DNA of 6,718 nucleotides from JBMNOI01 sp050942995 (lineage in GTDB: Bacteria; Chloroflexota; Anaerolineae; UBA1429). Position 1 is the first letter of the stretch. Every line of letters begins with the position of its first letter. Both the position numbers and the translations under genes were made by a program. This document shows, piece by piece, positions 1 through 5,929 of the stretch. The DNA is taken from contig JBMNOI010000164.1 in the NCBI GenBank assembly GCA_050942995.1, forward strand, positions 1 through 6,718, read 5' to 3'. The notes under the pieces are model-generated. The model did no database searches and had not been told where the DNA came from. It saw nothing but the letters and a program-made list of their open reading frames with translations.

Positions 1-1696
1 TATCGGTATCCTCGTCGGCCAGCACAGGGCGCGGCAGGCCGGCCGCCGCAAAGGGGTCGTCCTCCAGTCGGATGCCAGCCCATGTGGGATAGACCGCCAC
101 GTGATACACCGGCTCAAAGCCCAACGCACCCGTCATCAGCAGCGCATAATACTCGGACGTGAGCGGGTAGCGCTCTGCCATTCGCGGGATAGAGCCGTAA
201 AGCCTCCGGGATGAGAGGATGATATAGTCGCTCTCCTCCAACGCCTGCAAAAGATGATCCAGCTTGGCGGTGTCATCCCGATCATAGGCACGAAATAGAT
301 TGTATTGATAGTTCCGATGGCAGCGCAGATCCCCCCGGCCGTGCCAGATGGGCAGCGGATCATCCCAGTGTTCGATCATGACGCGGCTCCCCTGCGGCAG
401 GTTCCGGCATATCCAGCGCGACGCCTGCAACCAGGGATGCTCCTGTCTGTAGATATTCATAAAGGCCAGGGCATAGAACGCCGCCCCGCCGATCACAAGC
501 CCCGTCGAAGCCATGCCCAGAACGGACCACGCCCCTCGCGCGCGCAACAGCACGACCAATCCCCGCGCCGCCCAAAGACAGAGGAACGGGATCACGGGCA
601 GCATATAGCGGGTAAAACGGGTGTGAGCCCCTCCTACGACGGCGAAATAAGCCACCACCCAGATCAGCGGCACCAGCAACTCGGTCCCACGCCGTCGCCA
701 ACCGGCCGCCGCCATGCGCACCGCGTACGCCAGACCGGCCGGCAACGCCAACAGAGCGGCCATACCCAGCATGGGGCCCATCCCCCACACAGCCATCTGG
801 CGCAGCGGATACAGATAGGGCGTCGTGCCGTGAAACTGAAGGGTATATGGCACCTCGTCCAGACCGCCGGCTATGCGCAGTTCGGTGGCGATATCCGTCA
901 GGAATCGCATCGGATCGATCACGGTATACGGCTGGAACAGGATCAGAGAGCCGCCTGCGATCAGCATGGTCAACGCGCATCGCCACGCCGCGTGCCATAT
1001 CCATCTCCCTGTCGAGGGCGCCCGAGCCCATTCCCCCAGCAGCCAAGCCGCCGCCACCGGAAACGCCAGGAGCACGGCGCTGAACTTGGTCGCCAGCGCC
1101 ATCCCCCAGGCCAATCCTATTCCCCAGGCGCGACCGGCCACCGGCTCTTTCGCCACTTCCACCGCCTGAGAGACGACAAGGACCGCGAAAAACACGAGCA
1201 TTGTGTCGGTAGTGTAAAAGTGAGCGAGCTGGATGTGCAGCACCGTCAGCGCCACCAGCCCCGCGGCCAGCAGGGCCTCGGCCACGCCGAACAGCCGTCG
1301 CCCCAACCGAAAGATGAGCCAGATCGTGCCGACATCGAACAGCGCCGAGAGCGCCCGCCCCACCAGGTAGCCGGAGTGCAGTGTGCCGTAATCGTATACC
1401 AGACGGCCGGCCAGGTCGGCGCACAGGCGAAAGAGATAGATGGGCAACGAGCCGTAGGCGAAAAAGCGCGGATTCCAGGGACTGTCGGGCGTGAGAAGCA
1501 GAGGCAGGTCGGGAGGCCGGGCCAGAGAGATGCGATCTGCGACGATGAGGAGCTGACGTTCATCCGGATGAAAATAGTAGCCGTCGTCCCACGACAGGCC
1601 ATAGAGCCGCAGCGCCAGGCCGACAATCAGCACAAGCCAGATCAGCCGCGGAGAGAGTATGTTCCGAGAGACGCCGTTTTCCGTCGTCGCTGCCAT
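1..1696 (-). CDS. GT-C (ArnT/PMT-like, GT39-type) membrane glycosyltransferase, 3' end outside window
   Basis: The minus frame stays open from an ATG at 1696 to the left edge, giving at least 565 residues without a stop, so the C-terminus is missing. The product starts MAATTENGVSRN and has a first membrane segment at about residues 18-34. An acidic outer loop follows with DDGYYFHPDE at 37-46, the position of the catalytic or metal-binding acidic motif in GT-C enzymes. Many hydrophobic helices follow, with a second loop motif HFYTTDT near 159-165 and HTRFTRYMLPVIPF near residue 355. The soluble tail includes IEHWDDPLPIW. Known members transfer sugars from polyprenyl-phosphate donors to lipids or proteins outside the cytoplasm; the substrate here cannot be told. 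The start is well bounded because an in-frame TGA lies at 1700-1702, two bases above the ATG triplet. No good Shine-Dalgarno is visible. It lies 66 bases after lepA and may share its transcript. Confidence 0.88.
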   Translation of the reverse strand, partial: MAATTENGVSRNILSPRLIWLVLIVGLALRLYGLSWDDGYYFHPDERQLLIVADRISLARPPDLPLLLTPDSPWNPRFFAYGSLPIYLFRLCADLAGRLVYDYGTLHSGYLVGRALSALFDVGTIWLIFRLGRRLFGVAEALLAAGLVALTVLHIQLAHFYTTDTMLVFFAVLVVSQAVEVAKEPVAGRAWGIGLAWGMALATKFSAVLLAFPVAAAWLLGEWARAPSTGRWIWHAAWRCALTMLIAGGSLILFQPYTVIDPMRFLTDIATELRIAGGLDEVPYTLQFHGTTPYLYPLRQMAVWGMGPMLGMAALLALPAGLAYAVRMAAAGWRRRGTELLVPLIWVVAYFAVVGGAHTRFTRYMLPVIPFLCLWAARGLVVLLRARGAWSVLGMASTGLVIGGAAFYALAFMNIYRQEHPWLQASRWICRNLPQGSRVMIEHWDDPLPIWHGRGDLRCHRNYQYNLFRAYDRDDTAKLDHLLQALEESDYIILSSRRLYGSIPRMAERYPLTSEYYALLMTGALGFEPVYHVAVYPTWAGIRLEDDPFAAAGLPRPVLADEDTD

Positions 1697-1762
1697 GGAT
1701 CATCGTCGGGCTTTGGAATCACATCGAATAAAAGGCGCGCCTGCCGGTTATCTCATTATCGG

Positions 1763-3580
1763 CTACTCATCGGTCAACTTGAGCACGGCCATAAAGGCCT
1801 CTTGCGGAATTTCGACTTTGCCCACCATCTTGAGGCGCCGACGCCCCTCTTTTTGTCGCTCCAGCAACTTGCGTTTGCGCGTCACGTCGCCACCGTAGCA
1901 CTTGGCCAGCACATCTTTGCGCTGCGCCTTGACGGTCGAGCGGGCGATCACCCGGCTCCCTACGGCAGCCTGGATGGCCACCGGGAAGAGCTGTGAAGGG
2001 ATGACCTCTTTCAGGCGACGGGTCAAAGCACTGCCCTTCTCGTACGCCTGGCTCGAATGCACGATGAGCGACAGGGCATCCACCGGCATGCTGTTGATCA
2101 ACACATCCATCTTGATCAGATCACCGGGTCGGTACCCGTGGAAGGAATAGTCCATAGAGGCGTATCCACGCGACCTGGACTTGAGTTGATCGTGAAAGTC
2201 CACCAGGATCTCTGAAAGCGGGATCAGGAAATTGAGCACCACGCGCCGCTCATCCAGATACTCCATCTTTTGGAACTCACCCCGGCGGCCGGTAGCCAAT
2301 TCCATCAGCGGCCCAATATATTCTTTGGGCGTAAAGAGACTGATCTGCATCCACGGCTCGTGAATCTCTTCGATCTCGGCCGCAAGGGGCAGATCGGCCG
2401 GGTTGTCCACCTCGATGATCTCGCCATCGGTGCGCAACACCTGATACTCGACGCTGGGCGCCGTCACCAACAGGTCCAGACCGTACTCGCGCTCCAGCCG
2501 CTCCTGTACGATCTCCATATGCAGCAGGCCCAAAAAGCCCACCCGAAAGCCAAGGTTCAGCGCCACCGAAGACTCGGGCTGAAACACCAGTGAGGCATCG
2601 TTGAGCTGCAGTTTTTCCAGCGCCTCGCGCAGATCGCCATAATCCTCATTATTCACCGGATACAACCCGGCAAACACCATCGGCTTGGGCGGCCGATAGC
2701 CCGGGATCGGCTCGCTCGCCGGACGATCGCGCTCGGTAAGCGTATCGCCCACGTGGCAGTCACGCACATCCTTCAGGCCCGTCGCCACATAGCCCACCTC
2801 GCCGGCCTGCAGTTGCGTCACCGGTACCATGCGCGGAGTGAATATGCCCACCTCCAGCGGCTCGAAATTCACCCCGGTCGACATGAGCCGCGAGGGATGG
2901 TCGACCTGAATGCTGCCGTCGAGCACGCGGACATAGGCGATGACCCCTTTGTAGGCATCATAGTGCGAATCAAAGATCAACGCCCGCAGCGGCCCCTCGG
3001 GCGAGCCCTGTGGCGGACGAATACGCTGCACTATAGCCTCCAGCACAGCATCGGTGCCGATCCCCTCCTTGGCCGAGACCTGCAGCACATCTTCAGCCGG
3101 CACATCCAGCAGGGCCTCCAGCTCCTGGGCAACCTCATCGGGCATGGCCGCGGGCAGATCGATCTTGTTGATCACCGGCACAATATCCAGATCATGCTCA
3201 AGGGCCATATAGAGGTTAGCCAGGGTCTGAGCCTCGACCCCCTGAGTCGCATCGACCACCAGAACGGCACCCTCACAGGCCGACAGCGCATGCGATACCT
3301 CGTACGAGAAATCCACGTGCCCCGGAGTATCCAGCAGGTTCAGCTCATAGCGTCGGCCATCGGGCGCATCATAATCCATACGCACAGCCTTGGATTTGAT
3401 GGTGATGCCTTTCTCCCGCTCCAGATCCATCTGGTCAAGCACCTGCGCAGACATCTCGCGCGCCGATATGGTGCCCGTTCGCTCCAGGAGCCTGTCGGAC
3501 AGGGTGGACTTGCCGTGGTCGATATGGGCGATGATACAGAAATTGCGGACTAGACTCTGATCTCGGTTCAACGTGTTCAC
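1763..3580 (-). CDS. lepA: Elongation factor 4 (LepA), ribosome-associated GTPase
   Basis: The 605-residue product is a complete LepA/EF4, close to the usual length of about 600. The GTPase domain shows G1 AHIDHGKST at residues 18-26, the switch I region REKGITIKSKAV near 55-66, G3 DTPGH at 84-88 with the catalytic histidine H88, and G4 NKID at 138-141. EF-G-like domains follow, and the LepA-specific C-terminal domain is seen as KCYGGDVTRKRKLLERQKEG at 560-579. The family acts in the cytoplasm on the ribosome and is linked to back-translocation or to 30S assembly and initiation. The start is GTG at 3580; an in-frame TGA lies 24 bases upstream, and the only nearby alternative is TTG at 3571. 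The N-terminus is a few residues longer than in E. coli. Only a weak GAGA lies before the GTG. A GT-C glycosyltransferase gene follows 66 bases downstream. Confidence 0.97.
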   Translation of the reverse strand: MNTLNRDQSLVRNFCIIAHIDHGKSTLSDRLLERTGTISAREMSAQVLDQMDLEREKGITIKSKAVRMDYDAPDGRRYELNLLDTPGHVDFSYEVSHALSACEGAVLVVDATQGVEAQTLANLYMALEHDLDIVPVINKIDLPAAMPDEVAQELEALLDVPAEDVLQVSAKEGIGTDAVLEAIVQRIRPPQGSPEGPLRALIFDSHYDAYKGVIAYVRVLDGSIQVDHPSRLMSTGVNFEPLEVGIFTPRMVPVTQLQAGEVGYVATGLKDVRDCHVGDTLTERDRPASEPIPGYRPPKPMVFAGLYPVNNEDYGDLREALEKLQLNDASLVFQPESSVALNLGFRVGFLGLLHMEIVQERLEREYGLDLLVTAPSVEYQVLRTDGEIIEVDNPADLPLAAEIEEIHEPWMQISLFTPKEYIGPLMELATGRRGEFQKMEYLDERRVVLNFLIPLSEILVDFHDQLKSRSRGYASMDYSFHGYRPGDLIKMDVLINSMPVDALSLIVHSSQAYEKGSALTRRLKEVIPSQLFPVAIQAAVGSRVIARSTVKAQRKDVLAKCYGGDVTRKRKLLERQKEGRRRLKMVGKVEIPQEAFMAVLKLTDE

Positions 3581-3726
3581 TCTATCTCGGTATAAGCTAA
3601 CAGGTCAATCGACGCAAAATCACGCCGATGGGCGCCGTTCGCCATGATACATTCTGCAGACAACAATACCGCCGGACAAAAAACAAGGAGAACCAGCCGG
3701 GGGTTGTGCTCCCGTGAGTCCTCCAT
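3577..3726 (-). CDS. Possible 49-codon leader ORF overlapping the lepA start (doubtful)
   Basis: A small ORF opens at ATG 3726 and ends at TGA 3577-3579. The stop overlaps the lepA GTG as GTGA, the classic four-base arrangement for translational coupling. The peptide begins MEDSREHNPR, then has a hydrophobic stretch LVLLVFCPAVLLSA, and ends AYTEIE. An in-frame TGA lies upstream, so this ATG is the natural start. The only ribosome site candidate is a weak AGGTG about 11 bases before it. No family is recognised. An ORF of this length is not rare by chance, and its third positions are less clearly GC-biased than in the neighbours, so it may be non-coding leader. Confidence 0.2.
   Translation of the reverse strand: MEDSREHNPRLVLLVFCPAVLLSAECIMANGAHRRDFASIDLLAYTEIE
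3589..3617 (-). promoter_or_regulatory. Candidate lepA-proximal promoter, possibly giving a near-leaderless mRNA
   Basis: On the minus strand TTGCGT (3617-3612) is followed after 17 bases by TATACC (3594-3589). The matches to sigma-70 consensus are partial, mainly TTG and TATA. The -10 box ends only eight bases before the lepA GTG at 3580, so transcription would begin at or next to the start codon. This fits the weak Shine-Dalgarno. It would also exclude co-translation with the small upstream ORF. Confidence 0.25.
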
Positions 3727-3761
3727 GAGCCGGGCGACACCTGTTCAATCCGGCACTCGCC

Positions 3762-3778
3762 GTATAACAAGTATACAA
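3762..3778. repeat. Short imperfect tandem repeat with -10-like boxes upstream of lepA
   Basis: On the plus strand GTATAACAA (3762-3770) is followed directly by GTATACAA (3771-3778), two near-identical units differing by one base insertion. Read on the minus strand it contains TATACT (3775-3770), a five-of-six match to the bacterial -10 box. The region 17-18 bases upstream of that box is T-rich but has no good -35. The segment can also be read as an inverted repeat, GTATA and TATAC around five bases. It could be a lepA promoter with a leader of about 180 bases, or a protein binding site. Confidence 0.35.
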
Positions 3779-3851
3779 CAGGTGGGCCAAAACGAAAAAT
3801 GTCCCCCCGATGTCCCGAGCGAGCGGAGATTCGGAAACGGGAACGGCCTCA

Positions 3852-3868
3852 CCGGCTCCTCGAGCCGG
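3852..3868 (-). terminator. Stem-loop just after the AI-2E transporter gene, possible weak terminator
   Basis: On the minus strand CCGGCTC, a GAG loop and GAGCCGG form a perfect 7-bp GC-rich stem, beginning eight bases after the transporter's TGA. There is no T-run directly after it, so it is not a textbook intrinsic terminator; the nearest T-rich stretch is over 50 bases further on. It may instead protect the 3' end of the transcript or mark a factor-dependent stop. Confidence 0.35.
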
Positions 3869-3876
3869 GCCTGTCG

Positions 3877-5007
3877 TCAAAGAATGCTGCGAGCCCGCAG
3901 AATCTCCAGGGCCATTTGAGGGGTGGCCCCCCGCTCCGTCGTACGCAGGTAGAGATAGCGGAACACGTCTCGCGCCACGGCGGCCACGGGAACGACAAAG
4001 AACATACCCCACAAACCGGCCACCTCGCTCCCCACCAGGACGAGTACCATCACCACTGCCGGATGAAAACGCACGGCGCTTCCGGCGATTCGTGGGGAAA
4101 GAAAGATGCTCTCAATCTGCTGGATGATAAAATAGGCCAGCGCCACCCACAGCGCGCTCCCCGGGTTCCCCAGCAGCGCCACAAGCATCGCCGGGATGGC
4201 CCCCAGATAGGGGCCGAGGATGGGGATGAACTCGAACATGCCGGCAAAGGTGGCCAGAAGCAACGCGAGATCCACACCGATGATCAACAGAGCGATGAGG
4301 CACATCACCCCCACCAGCAGGCTCACCAAAAGCTTTCCGCGAATATAGGCGCTCAACAGGTCATCGACGATCGAGGCGATACAGCGCACATCCTCACGGG
4401 CCTTTTCCGGAATCAGTCCGTAGAACGAGCGGATGGCCTTGGCTTCATCATTCAATACATAGAACATCCAAAATGGCACGATGACGACACCCAGCACAAA
4501 GCTTACCGTCTGAGGTATGGTGCGCACCGTCTGGCCCAGGCCACGCTGAAGGGCATCGGTTAACCCGAGCACTAACTGATCGACGCTCCCCTCCACCGCC
4601 GAGCGAATCTCAACCGGCACACGATCCAGGAACTCGGATAGATCGTGGCGCAGCAACGTATCCAGCCGATCCAGATAATCGGGCACGGCGCGTCCGAATT
4701 CCGTTGACTGCGACACCACAGCAGGGATGAAATACGAGAGCAGGCCAGAGATCAAACCAAAGAGAAAGATATACGCCAGCAAGATGGCCAGCGGGCGAGA
4801 TACCCCCGCGCGGCGCATAAAGCGTGGCGCATGTCGGTCGATGAAATTGACAAAGGGGGACAGGATATAGGCAATCACCAGGCCGATCATGAAGGGAACC
4901 AGAGCCGCCCATGCCGAAGAGAGAATCAGCAGGGCCAGCACCAGCCCGGCAATCAGCAGAAGCACACGATAACGTTGTGTAGGAGAAGACCACCATGAAG
5001 GCATCAT
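3877..5007 (-). CDS. AI-2E family transporter (TqsA/PerM-like polytopic membrane protein)
   Basis: The product has 376 residues, normal for the AI-2E/PerM family of about eight transmembrane helices. Helices are visible near residues 15-32, 34-56 and 72-97. A soluble amphipathic stretch (about 100-162) follows, then a helix around 167-185 with PFWMFYVLND, and a run of helices to about 355. Family motifs are FIPILGPYLG at 260-269, QQIES at 296-300 and PRIAGSAVRFHP at 305-316. Members include the AI-2 exporter TqsA, but most have unknown cargo, and some are linked to ion or solute efflux, so the substrate cannot be assigned. The start is ATG 5007; a second ATG follows directly. GGAGG lies ten bases upstream, within the 30-base gap after tlyA, which argues for a tlyA-transporter operon. 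A GC hairpin follows the stop. Confidence 0.93.
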   Translation of the reverse strand: MMPSWWSSPTQRYRVLLLIAGLVLALLILSSAWAALVPFMIGLVIAYILSPFVNFIDRHAPRFMRRAGVSRPLAILLAYIFLFGLISGLLSYFIPAVVSQSTEFGRAVPDYLDRLDTLLRHDLSEFLDRVPVEIRSAVEGSVDQLVLGLTDALQRGLGQTVRTIPQTVSFVLGVVIVPFWMFYVLNDEAKAIRSFYGLIPEKAREDVRCIASIVDDLLSAYIRGKLLVSLLVGVMCLIALLIIGVDLALLLATFAGMFEFIPILGPYLGAIPAMLVALLGNPGSALWVALAYFIIQQIESIFLSPRIAGSAVRFHPAVVMVLVLVGSEVAGLWGMFFVVPVAAVARDVFRYLYLRTTERGATPQMALEILRARSIL

Positions 5008-5017
5008 GATCTACGAG

Positions 5018-5022
5018 CCTCC
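5018..5022 (-). promoter_or_regulatory. Ribosome binding site of the AI-2E transporter gene
   Basis: GGAGG on the minus strand, ten bases before ATG 5007. It lies in the 30-base gap after the tlyA stop, so the transporter has its own site within the shared transcript and does not need coupling to tlyA. Confidence 0.75.
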
Positions 5023-5037
5023 GCTATGTCGCTACTT

Positions 5038-5814
5038 TTATGCCAGCGCCTGTTCGATCGCCTGTTCAATCGCCACACCGGATTCGGCAGGGTCGACACT
5101 CAGCCAGACCAAAAACTCGATATTCCCTTTGGGCCCCTTGATCGGCGATCGGATCAATCCACGAACCAGCCATTCGGCATCCACCGCCCATGTTAAAACA
5201 CTTTGGAGCACCTGTCGATGCGTGCGCGCGCTTCTTACCACGCCCCCCTTCTCAACTTGATCACGGCCGGCCTCGAACTGGGGCTTGATCAGTGCAATGA
5301 CCTGCCCCCCCGGCGCCAGCCAACCACGTACGGCCGGAAGCAAGAGGCGTAGCGAGATGAACGAAGCGTCGATGGTCACCAGATCCACCATCTCCGGAAG
5401 GCGCTCCAGATAACGGGCGTTGGTGCGCTCCATCACCACCACCCGCGGATCCTGCCGCAGGGTCCAATCGAGTTGGCCATAGCCCACATCGATGGCATAC
5501 ACCCGTTGCGCGCCGCGCTGCAGCAGACAATCGGTAAACCCGCCGGTCGAGGCGCCCACATCGGCGGCCACCTTCCCCTGAGGATACACGTCAAAGGCAT
5601 CCAGCGCGGCGGCCAGCTTGAATCCCCCCCGGCTGACATAGGGCAGCCCCTCGCGCACCTCGATCTCGGCGTCCTCCGCCACGCGCGTCGCGACCTTGTC
5701 GACCCGCTGCCCCGCCACAAACACCTGCCCCGCCAGAATCAGCGCCCTGGCCTTCTCTCGGCTTTCTGCCAGCTCTCGCCGGTATAACAACACATCCAGC
5801 CGTTCCTGCCCCAT
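5038..5814 (-). CDS. tlyA: TlyA-type rRNA 2'-O-methyltransferase (S4 domain plus FtsJ-like domain)
   Basis: From ATG 5814 the product has 258 residues. Residues 1-60 form an S4 RNA-binding domain (RLDVLLYRRELAESREKAR), followed by SRGGFKL at 61-67. The Rossmann methyltransferase domain has the SAM motif DVGASTGGFTDCLL at 85-98 and DVGYGQL at 109-115. The likely catalytic K-D-K-E set is K66, D149 (IDASFIS), K177 (LIKPQFE) and E233 (GNIEFL). The mycobacterial homologue methylates 16S C1409 and 23S C1920 and confers capreomycin sensitivity; some family members modify only 23S, and which type this is cannot be settled here. The frame also allows GTG 5838, adding eight residues. ATG 5814 is preferred because the family usually starts just before RLDVLL and an AGGAG lies upstream of it, while GTG 5838 has none. 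The gene is first in a probable operon with the AI-2E transporter. Confidence 0.95.
   Translation of the reverse strand: MGQERLDVLLYRRELAESREKARALILAGQVFVAGQRVDKVATRVAEDAEIEVREGLPYVSRGGFKLAAALDAFDVYPQGKVAADVGASTGGFTDCLLQRGAQRVYAIDVGYGQLDWTLRQDPRVVVMERTNARYLERLPEMVDLVTIDASFISLRLLLPAVRGWLAPGGQVIALIKPQFEAGRDQVEKGGVVRSARTHRQVLQSVLTWAVDAEWLVRGLIRSPIKGPKGNIEFLVWLSVDPAESGVAIEQAIEQALA
5048..5071. repeat. 12-base tandem duplication inside the 3' end of tlyA
   Basis: GCCTGTTCGATC (5048-5059) is followed at once by GCCTGTTCAATC (5060-5071), identical at 11 of 12 bases. In the tlyA frame it encodes AIEQAIEQ, extending the C-terminal helix by one four-residue unit. It keeps the frame and looks like a recent in-frame slippage or duplication. 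Confidence 0.8.
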
Positions 5815-5827
5815 AGCCTCTATCCGG

Positions 5828-5832
5828 CTCCT
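5828..5832 (-). promoter_or_regulatory. Probable tlyA ribosome binding site that favours the ATG at 5814
   Basis: AGGAG on the minus strand, within a purine-rich GGGGAGGAG run. It lies 13 bases before ATG 5814, longer than the usual 5-10. It overlaps the first codons after the alternative GTG 5838 and so cannot serve that start. Confidence 0.5.
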
Positions 5833-5868
5833 CCCCACTCTGCAGTCGTTTTCGGTGTAGCAATTCGT

Positions 5869-5896
5869 TTGACGGGATACCCATCCCTGCTAAAAT
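5869..5896 (+). promoter_or_regulatory. Sigma-70-type promoter for the UbiA-family gene
   Basis: TTGACG at 5869-5874 and TAAAAT at 5891-5896 are separated by 16 bases. Each matches the consensus at five of six positions, and the -10 is preceded by TGC, giving an extended -10. Transcription would begin near 5903, with a leader of about 27 bases before GTG 5930. It lies in the divergent gap between tlyA and the UbiA-family gene. Confidence 0.65.
5874..5887. repeat. Inverted repeat in the promoter spacer, possible operator
   Basis: GGGAT (5874-5878) and ATCCC (5883-5887) flank ACCC. The repeat overlaps the last base of the -35 box and fills most of the spacer, so a bound protein would block the polymerase. 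It is short and could be chance. Confidence 0.25.
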
Positions 5897-5917
5897 AAAC
5901 TCACTCTATCTACGAAC

Positions 5918-5921
5918 GGAG
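5918..5921 (+). promoter_or_regulatory. Ribosome binding site that sets the GTG start of the UbiA-family gene
   Basis: GGAG, extending to GGAGA at 5918-5922, lies seven to eight bases before GTG 5930. None of the later in-frame ATG codons (5969, 6002) has a comparable site, so GTG 5930 is the best start. Confidence 0.7.
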
Positions 5922-5929
5922 ACCATCCG

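Larger units (their letters stand above)
3581..3876. other. 296-base intergenic region between the AI-2E transporter and lepA
   Basis: No recognisable conserved gene lies here. On the minus strand, in reading order, it holds a 7-bp hairpin just after the transporter stop, a T-rich stretch near 3785-3799, a tandem TATAC-containing element at 3762-3778, the doubtful small ORF from 3726, and a second promoter-like pair near 3589-3617. No tRNA-like cloverleaf or riboswitch family was recognised. A 130-codon minus-strand frame crosses it (3620-4012), but it overlaps the end of the transporter gene and looks like a shadow. Confidence 0.6.

Noticed and set aside
360..1424. A 354-codon minus-strand frame
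   Set aside because: It overlaps the glycosyltransferase in another frame. Its G/R/A-rich product has no recognisable motif, while the other minus frame gives a complete GT-C pattern.
1733..1762. GGCGCGCC followed by TTTTATT after lepA, terminator-like
   Set aside because: The eight-base palindrome leaves no room for a loop of three or more bases with a stable stem, so it does not form a convincing intrinsic terminator.
305..1996. A 563-codon plus-strand open frame
   Set aside because: It lies antisense to the glycosyltransferase and the lepA 3' end, both clear genes. Its product is rich in Q, R, H and P with no domain or membrane pattern, typical of the antisense of GC-rich coding DNA.
2753..3553. 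A 266-codon plus-strand frame
   Set aside because: It is antisense to the most conserved part of lepA and shows no protein family features.
3620..4012. A 130-codon minus-strand frame spanning the gap before lepA
   Set aside because: Its first half overlaps the transporter 3' end in another frame; composition is G/R/A/P/S-rich and no ribosome site or family was seen.
3799..4563. A 254-codon plus-strand frame starting in the intergenic gap
   Set aside because: Most of it is antisense to the AI-2E transporter and the product is low-complexity H/Q/D/R-rich sequence.
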